In this document: positions 1 through 8,748 of the stretch, in pieces | How the letters are laid out: each line of letters begins with the position of its first letter | Position numbering within the stretch: the first letter of the stretch is position 1 | Origin: Lysinibacillus sp. JNUCC-52 | Lineage (GTDB): Bacteria > Bacillota > Bacilli > Bacillales_A > Planococcaceae | Assembly: GCF_015999545.1 (NCBI RefSeq) | Contig: NZ_CP065546.1 | Span: forward strand, 3,938,001-4,002,000 | DNA length: 64,000 nucleotides | Direction: 5' to 3' | Notes under the pieces: model-generated | Told to the model about the DNA's origin: nothing | Databases searched by the model: none | The model's input: only the letters and a program-made list of their open reading frames with translations | Made by a program: the position numbers and the translations under genes

Positions 1-364
1 TGGCAAGTTCACCGATATTGCAACGAATAACAGCAAAGTGAACCGCTTCTAATAATTGCTGTACCGTTTGTTTTCGTAAAGTTGTTGCCCCAACACCAAC
101 AGGGTCCAAAATCACAGGTATACCTAGCGCGTTTGCTTTTTTGCCAGCAAGGAACATCGATTGTTTTGTACGGGTAGTAAGCGTGCCAATATTAATTAAT
201 AAGGCTGATGCAATCGATACCATTTCTTCAACTTCGGTTGATTCATCGGCCATGACAGGTGAAGCACCAATTGCTAATAAGCCATTTGCTTGGAAATTGG
301 CAACTACATAATTGGTAATACAGTGAATCAATGGCTGTCTTTTACGAATAGTTTGAAAAATCAT
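1..364 (-). CDS. thiM: Hydroxyethylthiazole kinase, 3' end outside window
   Basis: Phosphorylates 4-methyl-5-(2-hydroxyethyl)thiazole in thiamine salvage. About 121 N-terminal residues are present. They read MIFQTIRKRQPLIHCITNYV, then a NFQANGLLAIGASPVMAD segment and an ILDPVGVGATTLRK segment, all typical of the ThiM ribokinase-like fold. The ATG at 362-364 is preceded on the minus strand by a GGAGGA ribosome-binding site at 370-375. A TPP riboswitch and terminator lie just upstream, which supports the assignment and indicates repression by thiamine pyrophosphate. The C-terminal part lies to the left of the window, so the catalytic C-terminal segment cannot be checked. Confidence 0.93.
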   Translation of the reverse strand, partial: MIFQTIRKRQPLIHCITNYVVANFQANGLLAIGASPVMADESTEVEEMVSIASALLINIGTLTTRTKQSMFLAGKKANALGIPVILDPVGVGATTLRKQTVQQLLEAVHFAVIRCNIGELA

Positions 365-400
365 CGTAGTCCTCCTTTTTTGGATGGACGTAAGCATGCA

Positions 401-442
401 AAAAAGCTCTTTTTCGTGCGAAGTGTACACGTAAAAAGAGCT
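401..442 (-). terminator. Riboswitch-controlled intrinsic terminator before thiM
   Basis: On the minus strand an AAGCTCTTTTT arm pairs with AAAAAGAGCTT and is followed by a T-run. It sits between the TPP aptamer and the thiM start, the position expected for the expression platform of a transcription-attenuating TPP riboswitch. Confidence 0.8.
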
Positions 443-465
443 TATCATCAGTAATAAGATGTGTG

Positions 466-548
466 TTGCTCCCTACGTCAGTATTAACTAACAGGTTCAA
501 AGGGTCAGGTTTTACCTTCTCAACTCGTTATGAGTCCCCCTGCAATCA
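466..548 (-). ncRNA. TPP (THI-box) riboswitch aptamer
   Basis: Read on the minus strand, the conserved THI-box core is clear: GGGGGACTC, then GAGAAGG, then ACCCTTTGAACCTG and finally CTGACGTAGGGA. These blocks appear in the canonical order and spacing. The aptamer is followed by a terminator hairpin and thiM. Ligand-bound aptamer is expected to favour the terminator. Confidence 0.93.
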
Positions 549-745
549 TGAATTTTTTAGTTGTCCAAAATGTAACATACCTATTCTCAGTATTCAATAG
601 CATTTTATCATTATCTGGAAAGCAGTGACTGATGCCATATAATAAACCATGATAATTGTCATGACTTTGTGAAAATAAGGTCCATCCATTGAAAATCATA
701 AAAAATGAGTTTTATAATAAACCTAGCAATAAGGAGGCAGTTATT

Positions 746-2332
746 ATGAAAAGACAGGATTTAATCGCACCAGAATGGTATAACATTGTTGAGGAGATTG
801 AGAAGTATGCTCAGGACCCTTCTAAAAAAGCATTAATTGTTTATAACAATCATGAAGAAATTCAACATATTACATATGCAAATTTACTTGAAAAAGCAAA
901 TCAGGCGGCCCATGTATTTACTTCGCAAGGACTAACAAAAGGTGATGTGCTTTTAGTAATGGTTCCAAGATCTGTTGAGGCATATATCGTATACATAGCA
1001 GCATTGAAAGCGGGCTTAACGATTATTCCAAGCTCAGAAATGTTGCGCACAAAGGATATTGAATACCGCATTACACATGCAAATGCCAAAGGAATAATTG
1101 CTTACGAGCCATATATTGAGCAATTTGATGAAGTAAATAATCTAAAGGGTATTTTGCAATATGTAATTGGTCATGCGCATGCCCCATGGCAACCGTTGCT
1201 TGAAAAAATGGAGGAGCATCCTACAAACTATACGAATCCTACACCAACAAAAAGTACAGACACTGCTTTTTTAGCCTATACAAGTGGAACAACGGGCAAT
1301 CCTAAAGCAGCTGTTCATACGCATAGCTGGGGTTATGCTCATTTACGGACAACAGCACCAAATTGGTTAGGTGTACAAGAAAATGATATAGTATGGGCTA
1401 CTGCGGCACCTGGATGGCAAAAATGGATTTGGAGTCCGTTCCTTGCAACTTTAGGCAGTGGTGCAACAGCCTTTGTCTATAAAGGCAAATTCGATGCATC
1501 AACTTATTTGTCGTTGCTTGAAAAATTTAAAGTAAATGTATTATGTTGTACACCGACAGAGTATCGATTTATGGCAGCACTCAATAATTTACAGGATTAT
1601 AATTTAAGCGAAATCCGCCAAGCAGTATCAGCGGGAGAACCATTGAATAGTGAAGTTGTAAAAGTGTTCTTAGAAACATTTGATATCCAGGTTCGAGATG
1701 GCTACGGACAAACTGAAAATACATTACTTGTAGGGACAATGGTTGGCATGGAAGCGCGCGTCGGGTCAATGGGGAAACCGACACCAGGAAATACAGTAGA
1801 AATAATCGACGACCTTGGAAATCCTGTGTCTGAAGGTGTAGTTGGGGATATTGCCGTGCATCGTGAAACACCTGCACTCTTTAAAAAATATTTCCAAGAT
1901 CCCGAACGCACGAGCCTACAATTCCGCGGAGAATGGTATATAACTGGAGACCGTGCATATAAAGATACCGATGGCTATTTTTGGTTTGAGGGCCGTGGAG
2001 ATGATGTCATTATTTCTTCAGGCTATACAATAGGTCCATTTGAAGTAGAAGATGCATTAATGAAACACCCTACAGTAAAGGAAGCTGCTGTAGTTGCTAG
2101 CCCTGATGAAGTAAGAGGAAATATTGTGAAGGCATTTATTGTCCTGCGTGAAGGTGAGACAGGGGATAATACGCTTATTAAAAAGTTACAAAACCATGTG
2201 AAATTAATGACTGCCCCATATAAATATCCACGAGCGATTGAATTTGTAGATGCTTTACCGAAGACTGCATCGGGTAAAATTCGTCGTGTCGAATTACGCC
2301 AACAAGAAAAAGCTCATTATACACATCAATAA
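746..2332 (+). CDS. mbcS: Acyl-CoA synthetase (MbcS/YtcI type, AMP-forming)
   Basis: Activates a short or branched-chain carboxylic acid to its CoA ester through an acyl-adenylate. The 528 residues show the ANL-superfamily motifs: YTSGTTGNPK phosphate loop near 178-187, DGYGQTEN near 318, GRGDDVIISSGYTIGP, and the C-terminal PKTASGKIRR with catalytic Lys511. A longer frame opens with TTG at 689, but the ATG at 746 has a strong AAGGAGG seven bases upstream and gives the usual family length. It precedes sppA and yteJ as ytcI does in B. subtilis. The actual substrate (methylbutyrate, isobutyrate, acetate or other) cannot be read from the sequence. Confidence 0.85.
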   Translation: MKRQDLIAPEWYNIVEEIEKYAQDPSKKALIVYNNHEEIQHITYANLLEKANQAAHVFTSQGLTKGDVLLVMVPRSVEAYIVYIAALKAGLTIIPSSEMLRTKDIEYRITHANAKGIIAYEPYIEQFDEVNNLKGILQYVIGHAHAPWQPLLEKMEEHPTNYTNPTPTKSTDTAFLAYTSGTTGNPKAAVHTHSWGYAHLRTTAPNWLGVQENDIVWATAAPGWQKWIWSPFLATLGSGATAFVYKGKFDASTYLSLLEKFKVNVLCCTPTEYRFMAALNNLQDYNLSEIRQAVSAGEPLNSEVVKVFLETFDIQVRDGYGQTENTLLVGTMVGMEARVGSMGKPTPGNTVEIIDDLGNPVSEGVVGDIAVHRETPALFKKYFQDPERTSLQFRGEWYITGDRAYKDTDGYFWFEGRGDDVIISSGYTIGPFEVEDALMKHPTVKEAAVVASPDEVRGNIVKAFIVLREGETGDNTLIKKLQNHVKLMTAPYKYPRAIEFVDALPKTASGKIRRVELRQQEKAHYTHQ

Positions 2333-2360
2333 ATATTTCCTAGGAAATAAAGGCGAATAA

Positions 2361-2397
2361 TCAAAGTTCATGTTTTATTATGAACTTTTGATTTTTT
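2361..2397 (+). terminator. Intrinsic terminator after mbcS
   Basis: A TCAAAGTTCAT / ATGAACTTTTGA stem with a short T-rich loop is followed by TTTTTT. It lies 29 bases past the mbcS stop, separating it from sppA. Confidence 0.8.
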
Positions 2398-2516
2398 GTT
2401 GTAGCCTCATTTATTTATAGTAAAATAATAAACAACAGAACATTTTTACATAAAAATTGCTTAAAAGTGAAACGTTTTGGAAATTTAGACGTATAACGTG
2501 TTGAGGAGGCGTTTGT

Positions 2517-3530
2517 ATGAATGTGAAAAGGTGGATAGCCTTGGCTATAGCTGCTGTGTTGTTAGTATTTTCATTAGGAATTAATACGATTTTTGCAATA
2601 TTTAAATCAGACTTCTTTAGTAATTTTGACAGCATTGTCGCTGGAAATAATTTAAATGTTTATGAAACTGTTATTGAAGGTGAAGATTACAGTAAGCGGA
2701 TTGCCTATTTAAAAGTTGATGGAACGATTCAAGATGTTGGATCGAACACATTATGGCAAACCGTAGCTTATGATCACCAGTTTTTCTTAAATCAATTGGA
2801 CAATATTTTATATGATGATTCAGTACAAGGTATTGTGCTAAGTGTAAATTCACCTGGTGGTGGCGTAAAGGAATCGGCAGAAATTTATAAAAAACTGTTG
2901 CAAATTAAAGAGGAACGTCAAATTCCAATTTACGTTTCAATGGATTCGATGGCTGCTTCTGGTGGATACTATATTTCTGCACCAGCGGATAAAATATATG
3001 CCCATCGTGATACGATAACAGGTTCGATTGGTGTAATTATGCAATCTATTAATTATCAGGAACTTGCAGAAAAAGTAGGCGTGAAATTTGAAACGTTTAA
3101 ATCTGGGCAACATAAAGACATGCTTAGTCCAACACGTGAAATTACTGAAGAAGAACGTGCTATGATGCAGGATATGATTAATGAATCATATGAAGAGTTT
3201 GTTGATATTGTGGAACAAGGACGCAATATGTCTGAAGCGGACGTGAAAAAAGTAGCGGATGGTCGAATACTTGGCGGTACAAAGGCACTTGAAGCAGGCT
3301 TAATCGATGAAATTGGCGATGAGCAAGCAGCTATTGCAGCTTTACGTCAAGATTATGGTTTAGAAGATGCCGTCTTATTTGAATACAGTTATGATCAAGG
3401 TGGTCTACCGTCAATAATTGGTATGAAAGTAAGCTCTCTTTTTGGCCCATCAGCTGAAGAAAAAATGCTAATGAAAATTATGACAGAATACAAGGCACCG
3501 AAAATGATGTACTTATATGGTGAATACTAA
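2517..3530 (+). CDS. sppA: Signal peptide peptidase SppA
   Basis: Membrane-anchored serine protease that degrades cleaved signal peptides and misprocessed membrane proteins. The 337 residues match the short Gram-positive form. One N-terminal transmembrane segment (about 7-28) is followed by an S49 peptidase domain. The catalytic dyad is visible: Ser148 in MAASGGYY and Lys200 in SGQHKDMLSP, the same 52-residue spacing as Ser147/Lys199 of B. subtilis SppA. The NSPGGGV motif near 111-117 also fits. The start ATG has a GAGGAGG site. yteJ follows after 12 bases, so the two are probably cotranscribed. Confidence 0.95.
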   Translation: MNVKRWIALAIAAVLLVFSLGINTIFAIFKSDFFSNFDSIVAGNNLNVYETVIEGEDYSKRIAYLKVDGTIQDVGSNTLWQTVAYDHQFFLNQLDNILYDDSVQGIVLSVNSPGGGVKESAEIYKKLLQIKEERQIPIYVSMDSMAASGGYYISAPADKIYAHRDTITGSIGVIMQSINYQELAEKVGVKFETFKSGQHKDMLSPTREITEEERAMMQDMINESYEEFVDIVEQGRNMSEADVKKVADGRILGGTKALEAGLIDEIGDEQAAIAALRQDYGLEDAVLFEYSYDQGGLPSIIGMKVSSLFGPSAEEKMLMKIMTEYKAPKMMYLYGEY

Positions 3531-3542
3531 GGAGGGCAAACC

Positions 3543-4154
3543 ATGACAAACAATGAATTCGTTTTGCAAGGGACACCCTCAATTGAACAACAATTGCTAA
3601 ATAAGGAAAACACACCAATAGTGACTACGAAATATGATTTAAAGACGGCAGGATTTTGGGTGCGCTTTTGGGCATTTATCCTAGATGGATTAATTATTTC
3701 AGCTGTTGTAGGAATCGTAGTTAATCCGATATTTTACTTAATGGACTGGTCGTTATCGGATTCAATTTGGTATGCACCTATCTCCATTATTTCAGCTATT
3801 CTCTATTACTGTTATTTTGTATTGATGACAAAGTTTTTAGGGCAAACGTTGGGGAAAATGGCTTTCGGGTTACGTGTTGTTTCACTACAACATGACAAAC
3901 TTACATGGTCAGACGTGCTGTTTCGTGAATGGATTGGTCGCTTAATTAGCAACATAATTATGCCACTTTATATTTTTGTTGCGATTTTACCTGACAACCA
4001 AGGCATACATGATTATTTTGCCGATACTACGGTTGTCCATGAAAAGGTATATGTAGCGAAAGAAACAGCACAACCTGTTGCACAACCGACAGCACCCATT
4101 CAGGAAAATACAAAAGAGCCTGAAAAGATAGAGGAGAAACCTGAAGAATCTTGA
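3543..4154 (+). CDS. yteJ: RDD-domain membrane protein YteJ
   Basis: Integral membrane protein of the RDD family, 203 residues, function unknown. The region from about 36 to 160 holds the RDD signature: an Arg in GFWVRFWAFILDGLII, then LGQTLGKMAFGLRVV between transmembrane segments. After the membrane domain the tail from about 175 is polar and Pro/Glu/Lys rich and probably cytoplasmic. AAGGAGG overlaps the sppA stop region, supporting coupling with sppA; in Bacillus yteJ is also next to sppA. Confidence 0.9.
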   Translation: MTNNEFVLQGTPSIEQQLLNKENTPIVTTKYDLKTAGFWVRFWAFILDGLIISAVVGIVVNPIFYLMDWSLSDSIWYAPISIISAILYYCYFVLMTKFLGQTLGKMAFGLRVVSLQHDKLTWSDVLFREWIGRLISNIIMPLYIFVAILPDNQGIHDYFADTTVVHEKVYVAKETAQPVAQPTAPIQENTKEPEKIEEKPEES

Positions 4155-4210
4155 GCAGGTAAAGATTTGAATTTCTTTCTTATGCAATTTGTATAGGCCA
4201 TTAATTGTTT

Positions 4211-4336
4211 GTAGCGATAGCGATGCCTCCTGCGGGAACAGCACAAAACGTTAGACGCAACAGGCGGCGCGATTAGCGACGGTTGCGGCTTACATTGTGC
4301 CTGCGGAAAGCACCGCCATCGCGCACAACAATGAAT
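4211..4336 (+). repeat. GC-rich dispersed palindromic repeat, copy at yteJ
   Basis: This stretch contains CTCCTGCGGGAACAGCAC, a GACGCAAC block, GGTTGCGGCTTAC and GTGCCTGCGGAAAGC. The reverse complement of the tandem units at 8043-8663 shows the same blocks in the same order. It is far more GC-rich than its surroundings. A GTGTTAGATTGA-type terminator follows directly, as at 8003 and 34331. It fills the 359-base gap between yteJ and tpx together with the tpx promoter region. Confidence 0.75.
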
Positions 4337-4338
4337 AG

Positions 4339-4378
4339 AAAAGTGTTAGATTGATTGCAGTCATTCTAACACTTTTTC
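4339..4378 (+). terminator. Terminator hairpin linked to the GC-rich repeat
   Basis: AAAAGTGTTAGA pairs with TCTAACACTTTTT and is followed by T-rich sequence. Nearly the same hairpin occurs at 8003-8041 and 34331-34372, each beside a copy of the dispersed repeat. Confidence 0.8.
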
Positions 4379-4513
4379 TTTTGTAATTTGAAATGCAAAT
4401 AGGTCTTATAGTGCAACAATTACAAAGTTTACACTATGATAAGCTGTCCTAGTTGCAATTAATTCCCTACATTTAGTAAGATTATGTACATATGATGATT
4501 AGGAGGCGTTTTC

Positions 4514-5017
4514 ATGGCACAAATTACATTTAAAAAAGGTCCAGTAACACTTATTGGTAACGAAGTAAAGGTTGGAGACCAAGCACCAGATTTCACAGTA
4601 TTAGCAAATGATCTATCACCTGTTTCTTTAAAGGATTCAGAAGGTAAAATTCGTTTATTTAGTGTTGTCCCATCTTTAGATACAGGCGTATGTGATGCAC
4701 AAACACGTCGTTTTAATGAAGAAGCTGCAAATTTAGGGGATAACGTAGTAATATATACAGTATCTGTTGACCTGCCATTTGCACAAAAACGTTGGTGCGG
4801 TGCTGCGGGAATTGATGCTGTTCAAACAGTTTCAGATCATCGCGATCTATCATTCGGTGAAGCATATGGTGTATATATTAAAGAATTACGTCTTCTAGCA
4901 CGTGCAGTTTTCGTGGTAGATGCAGCTGGAAAAGTAACTTATGTCGAGTATGTACCTGAGGCTACAGATCATCCAAACTACGAAGCAGCAATTGCAGCAG
5001 TTAAAGCACTAGCATAA
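4514..5017 (+). CDS. tpx: Thiol peroxidase (2-Cys peroxiredoxin Tpx)
   Basis: Cytoplasmic peroxiredoxin that reduces hydrogen peroxide and alkyl hydroperoxides with thioredoxin. It is 167 residues, the normal family length. The peroxidatic cysteine is Cys60 in [14 protein letters not shown] and the resolving cysteine is Cys95 in [12 protein letters not shown], the atypical 2-Cys Tpx arrangement. TAGGAGGCG precedes the ATG. A terminator separates it from ytxK, the neighbour also seen in B. subtilis. Confidence 0.97.
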   Translation: MAQITFKKGPVTLIGNEVKVGDQAPDFTVLANDLSPVSLKDSEGKIRLFSVVPSLDTGVCDAQTRRFNEEAANLGDNVVIYTVSVDLPFAQKRWCGAAGIDAVQTVSDHRDLSFGEAYGVYIKELRLLARAVFVVDAAGKVTYVEYVPEATDHPNYEAAIAAVKALA

Positions 5018-5049
5018 TTTGCTTCTTTTAGGCTAAGATAATACTAGAC

Positions 5050-5088
5050 AAAAGGGCTGTGACAGAGTTTGTCACGGCTCTTTTCTGC
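5050..5088 (+). terminator. Intrinsic terminator after tpx
   Basis: AAAGGGCTGTGACA pairs with TGTCACGGCTCTTTT around a short GAGTT loop and is followed by a partial T-run. It lies about 30 bases past the tpx stop. Confidence 0.75.
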
Positions 5089-5105
5089 GTGAAAGGAAGT
5101 TATGT

Positions 5106-6035
5106 ATGGAAAAGATTGAAAAACTATTTGGCATGCTAAATGAGCATGCGGAAAAAATAGAAAAAGAGCAAAATACGACGTTATTAGAAGGTATACTTGA
5201 TGGACTAGAGGCTTGGCTTGATGGGGATGTAGATTTCTCACAGCAAGGTACAACGAAAGAAGATGTGCGCAAGTCCATTCAAATTGCAATTTTAAAAGGT
5301 ATGCGTAAAGGTTCACAGCCGAATCATCAAATGACACCAGATACGCTTGGTCTTTTAGTTGGCTATTTCGTGGAACAAATTTTTGCGGATCAATTAGCAA
5401 AAGAAAAACTAACAATGCTAGATCCAGCAGTTGGTACTGGTAACTTACTGTTAACGGTCATGAATTTACTCGATGGAAAAGTAGAGGCATCTGGAGTAGA
5501 GGTAGATGAGTTATTGATCCGATTAGCCGCAGCAACAGCAGATTTAACAGAACAGCCAGTTTCTTTATATCGTCAGGATGCATTGCAAGACCTATTAGTA
5601 GATCCAGTAGATGCCATTGTTTGTGATTTACCAGTCGGTTACTATCCGAATGAGGAAGTGGCGTTAGATTATGAGCTTTGTGCATCTGAGGGAATGAGTT
5701 ATGCGCATCATTTATTTATTGAACAATCTATTAATTATACGAAAGATGGGGGCTATTTATTTTTCCTAGCTCCGACGCATCTCTTTGAATCTGAACAGTC
5801 TAAGCAACTGCATAAGTACATTCAAAAGCACGCATGGATACAAGCAATCATTCAATTGCCAGATACGATGTTTGCTAATAAATCACTTGAAAAGAGTATT
5901 GTTATTTTACAAAAACAAGGGGAAGCTTTTAAAGCTCCAAAAGAAGTATTGTTGGCAAAAGTTCCAAATATGCAAAATAAACAAGCGCTTGCGATGTTCT
6001 TTGAAAAAGTGAAAATGTGGCAAGAAGGGAAATAA
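5106..6035 (+). CDS. ytxK: YtxK-type class I SAM-dependent methyltransferase
   Basis: The 309 residues contain a Rossmann methyltransferase fold. The SAM-binding motif I is LDPAVGTGNLLL (near 105-116) and the catalytic-loop motif CDLPVGYYP (near 172-180) resembles the NPPY motif of N6-adenine methyltransferases but with Leu-Pro-Val in place of Asn-Pro-Pro. No restriction or specificity subunit is nearby. The family member in B. subtilis lies between tpx and ackA. Here ackA does not follow; the convergent uspA gene does. The substrate is not known. Confidence 0.85.
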   Translation: MEKIEKLFGMLNEHAEKIEKEQNTTLLEGILDGLEAWLDGDVDFSQQGTTKEDVRKSIQIAILKGMRKGSQPNHQMTPDTLGLLVGYFVEQIFADQLAKEKLTMLDPAVGTGNLLLTVMNLLDGKVEASGVEVDELLIRLAAATADLTEQPVSLYRQDALQDLLVDPVDAIVCDLPVGYYPNEEVALDYELCASEGMSYAHHLFIEQSINYTKDGGYLFFLAPTHLFESEQSKQLHKYIQKHAWIQAIIQLPDTMFANKSLEKSIVILQKQGEAFKAPKEVLLAKVPNMQNKQALAMFFEKVKMWQEGK

Positions 6036-6036
6036 T

Positions 6037-6068
6037 AAAAAAGGTATCCAAATTTGGATACCTTTTTA
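6037..6068. terminator. Bidirectional terminator between ytxK and uspA
   Basis: AAAAAAGGTATCCAAA pairs with TTTGGATACCTTTTT, giving A-run and T-run on opposite sides. It can serve both convergent genes. Confidence 0.88.
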
Positions 6069-6080
6069 TGTATTGCATTA

Positions 6081-6530
6081 TTAAGCTTCTGGTGTACGAA
6101 TAACTAGAACGTCACAATTTGCTGAACGTACGATTGCTTCAGAAACGGAACCGATTAGGAAGCGTTCTACTGCATTTAAACCAGTAGCGCCACAAATAAT
6201 TAAATCTGCATCTACAATTTTAGAAAGTTCTTTTGTAATAATATTTTTAGGAGATCCATACTCAATTATAAGGTTTACGTTTGCTAAGCCTTCATCTTCA
6301 GCTTGTTTTTTGTAACCATTTAATAATTCTTCTGAGAAAGCTTGTGCGCGTTCAGCGATTGAACGATCATATGCTTCAATAGCAGCGAATGAACGCGTAT
6401 CAATAACGTTTACTAGGTTTAATACGGCACCTTCGTTACGTTTAGCAACGTCGATTGATTTACGAAAAGCGTACTCCGCTTCTTTAGAACCGTCTACTGC
6501 AACTACAATGCTTTTATAATGATTAGCCAT
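6081..6530 (-). CDS. Universal stress protein (UspA family)
   Basis: Single-domain UspA protein of 149 residues. The nucleotide-binding signature G-x2-G-x9-10-G-S/T is present as Gly114-Ala-Thr-Gly117 and Gly128-Ser129, and Asp13 lies in AVDGS, so ATP binding is expected. The minus-strand start is preceded by an AGGGAGG site. It is convergent with ytxK and divergent from ald. Its precise role cannot be inferred beyond stress or energy sensing known for the family. Confidence 0.92.
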   Translation of the reverse strand: MANHYKSIVVAVDGSKEAEYAFRKSIDVAKRNEGAVLNLVNVIDTRSFAAIEAYDRSIAERAQAFSEELLNGYKKQAEDEGLANVNLIIEYGSPKNIITKELSKIVDADLIICGATGLNAVERFLIGSVSEAIVRSANCDVLVIRTPEA

Positions 6531-6702
6531 TTGTATTACCTCCCTATTTGTATAATGTAATTATACCAAATCATTTTCTAAAGGAAATACTTTCCGTAGA
6601 AAATTTGTGAATAAGTAAAGGCGTTTACTATGAAATACCTTAATTCGCTCAATTAGTATTAATATTTAGTATTTTAAAAATGTTATGAATTTAATTAGTA
6701 TT

Positions 6703-6725
6703 TGCTTTAATTAAAGCATTTTTTT
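6703..6725 (+). terminator. Terminator-like hairpin in the uspA-ald intergenic region
   Basis: TGCTTTAATTAAAGCA is a perfect palindrome followed by seven T residues, upstream of ald and reading toward it. It may be a leader attenuator, or fortuitous because the stem is AT-rich and weak. Confidence 0.35.
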
Positions 6726-6829
6726 CACTTGTTTGGTAAGATGGAAGTGCAAAGGGGTCATCATCTACGAGAAATCGTATTTTGATGAAATATTGCTTAG
6801 TTCATAGGTTATGAAAGGGGATTGGAAAT

Positions 6830-7945
6830 ATGAAGATTGGTATTCCAAAAGAAATTAAAAACAACGAAAATCGCGTAGCAATGACACCAGCTGGGGTTGT
6901 CTCATTAACGCATGCTGGTCACGAAGTGTATATTGAAGCGGGTGCGGGTATTGGTTCGAGCTTTACAGATGCAGATTACGTGTCAGCGGGTGCGCGCATT
7001 GTTGCATCAGCAAAGGAAGCATGGGCTCAAGAAATGATTTTAAAAGTAAAAGAACCCGTAGCATCGGAATACGATTACTTTTATGAAGGACAAATCTTAT
7101 TTACCTACTTACATTTAGCGCCTGAGCGTGAGTTAACGCAGGCATTAATAGATAAAAAAGTTGTAGGTATCGCCTATGAAACAGTACAACTTGCAAACGG
7201 CTCCTTGCCTTTATTAACACCAATGAGTGAAGTGGCAGGTAAAATGGCAACGCAAATTGGTGCGCAGTATTTAGAAAAAAATCATGACGGTAAAGGGATT
7301 TTATTAGGTGGCGTATCAGGTGTACAACGCGGAAAAGTTACTGTAATTGGTGGCGGAATTGCTGGTACCAATGCTGCAAAAATCGCTGTTGGTATGGGGG
7401 CAGATGTAACGGTCATTGATTTAAGTCCAGAACGTCTACGTCAATTAGAAGATATGTTTGGTCGCGATGTACAAACGCTTATATCTAATCCTTACAATAT
7501 TGCAGAATCAGTGAAAAGCTCCGATTTAGTTGTAGGTGCTGTTCTAATTCCTGGTGCAAAAGCTCCGAAGCTAGTATCGGAAGAAATGATTCAATCAATG
7601 CAGCCTGGTTCTGTTGTCGTTGATATTGCTATTGACCAAGGTGGAATTTTTGCGACATCTGATCGCGTTACAACACACGATGATCCAACGTATATTAAGC
7701 ATGGGGTAGTACATTATGCTGTTGCGAATATGCCAGGTGCTGTGCCACGTACGTCAACGATTGCTTTAACTAATAATACAATTCCATATGCGTTGCAAAT
7801 TGCAAACAAAGGCTATAAGCAAGCATGTATTGATAATCCAGCATTGAAAAAGGGTGTTAATGCATTAGATGGACATATTACTTATCAAGCAGTCGCAGAA
7901 GCACAAGGCTTGCCATATGTAAATGTTGATGAATTAATTAAATAA
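6830..7945 (+). CDS. ald: Alanine dehydrogenase
   Basis: NAD-dependent oxidative deamination of L-alanine to pyruvate and ammonium; in Bacillus it is needed for growth on alanine and for normal sporulation. The 371 residues start with the family N-terminus [17 protein letters not shown]. They hold the proposed catalytic His95 (TYLHLA) and Asp268 (IAIDQGG), and a Rossmann motif GGGIAG at 173-178 after [10 protein letters not shown]. The ATG at 6830 follows GAAAGGGG. It is monocistronic and closed by the terminator at 8003. Confidence 0.97.
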   Translation: MKIGIPKEIKNNENRVAMTPAGVVSLTHAGHEVYIEAGAGIGSSFTDADYVSAGARIVASAKEAWAQEMILKVKEPVASEYDYFYEGQILFTYLHLAPERELTQALIDKKVVGIAYETVQLANGSLPLLTPMSEVAGKMATQIGAQYLEKNHDGKGILLGGVSGVQRGKVTVIGGGIAGTNAAKIAVGMGADVTVIDLSPERLRQLEDMFGRDVQTLISNPYNIAESVKSSDLVVGAVLIPGAKAPKLVSEEMIQSMQPGSVVVDIAIDQGGIFATSDRVTTHDDPTYIKHGVVHYAVANMPGAVPRTSTIALTNNTIPYALQIANKGYKQACIDNPALKKGVNALDGHITYQAVAEAQGLPYVNVDELIK

Positions 7946-8002
7946 AAATCAAGTACTATAAAATAAATAGGCGGTTGATACCGTTACAAGTATACGAATT
8001 TA

Positions 8003-8041
8003 AAAAAGTGTTAGATTGATAGTCAATCTAACACTTTTTTT
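8003..8041 (+). terminator. Terminator after ald
   Basis: AAAAAAGTGTTAGATTGA pairs with TCAATCTAACACTTTTTTT. It is the same hairpin family as at 4339 and 34331 and abuts the first tandem repeat unit. Confidence 0.92.
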
Positions 8042-8042
8042 G

Positions 8043-8698
8043 CTATGGCGTTGATGTCCGCTACGGCGGTCGCTTTCCGCGGGCACACCGTAAGCCGCAA
8101 CCCTCGCTAACGCGCGGATTGTTGCGTCTTACTATGCGTGCGTTCCCGCAAGAGTCGCCGCCTTCGCTACCATCAACTAGTGCACTCTGTTAATTTTTAA
8201 TTTATTGCAAGGAAAAAATAGCTAATGATGATATGTCCCTGCTTCTTTTTACTATGGCGTTGATGTCCGCTACGGCGGTCGCTTTCCGCGGGCACACCGT
8301 AAGCCGCAACCCTCGCTAACGCGCGGATTGTTGCGTCTTACGTTGTGTGCGTTCCCGCAGGAGTCGCCGCCTTCGCTACCATCAACTAGTACAATCTGTT
8401 AATTTTTAATTTATTGCAAGGAAAAAATAGCTAATGATATGTCCCTGCTTCTTTTTACTATGGTGTTGATGTCCGCTACGACGGTCGCTTTCCGCGGGCA
8501 CACCGTAAGCCGCAACCCTCGCTAACGCGCGGATTGTTGCGTCTTACTATGCGTGCGTTCCCGCAGGAGTCGCCGCCTTCGCTACCATCAACTAGTACAA
8601 TCTGTTAACTTTTAATTTATTGCAAGGAAAAAATAGCTAATGATATGTCCCTGCTTCTTTTTACTATGGTGTTGATGTCCGCTACGGCGGTCGCTTTT
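8043..8698 (-). repeat. Tandem GC-rich repeat, three full units and one truncated
   Basis: Units begin with CTATGGYGTTGATGTCCGC at 8043, 8252, 8458 and 8664, giving periods of 209, 206 and 206 bases; the 3-base difference is one extra ATG in the first spacer. The fourth unit stops after about 35 bases. Each unit has inverted GC-rich arms (GTCGCTTTCCGCGGGCAC against GTTCCCGCAGGAGTCGCC) and an AT-rich spacer with TTTAATTTATTGCAAGG. No coding sequence is supported in this 800-base gap between ald and the M24 peptidase. Orientation is given relative to the copy at 4211. Confidence 0.9.
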
Positions 8699-8748
8699 AA
8701 TGTGTCCGCCCTCTACATTGTATTTCTATCTGTAAAAAACGTTGTCAA

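Noticed and set aside
689-745. TTG start giving a longer acyl-CoA synthetase
   Set aside because: The strong AAGGAGG before ATG 746 and family length favour the shorter protein.
4155-4513. A small gene in the yteJ-tpx gap
   Set aside because: Only the GC-rich repeat, a terminator and promoter-like sequence are present; no frame with a site.
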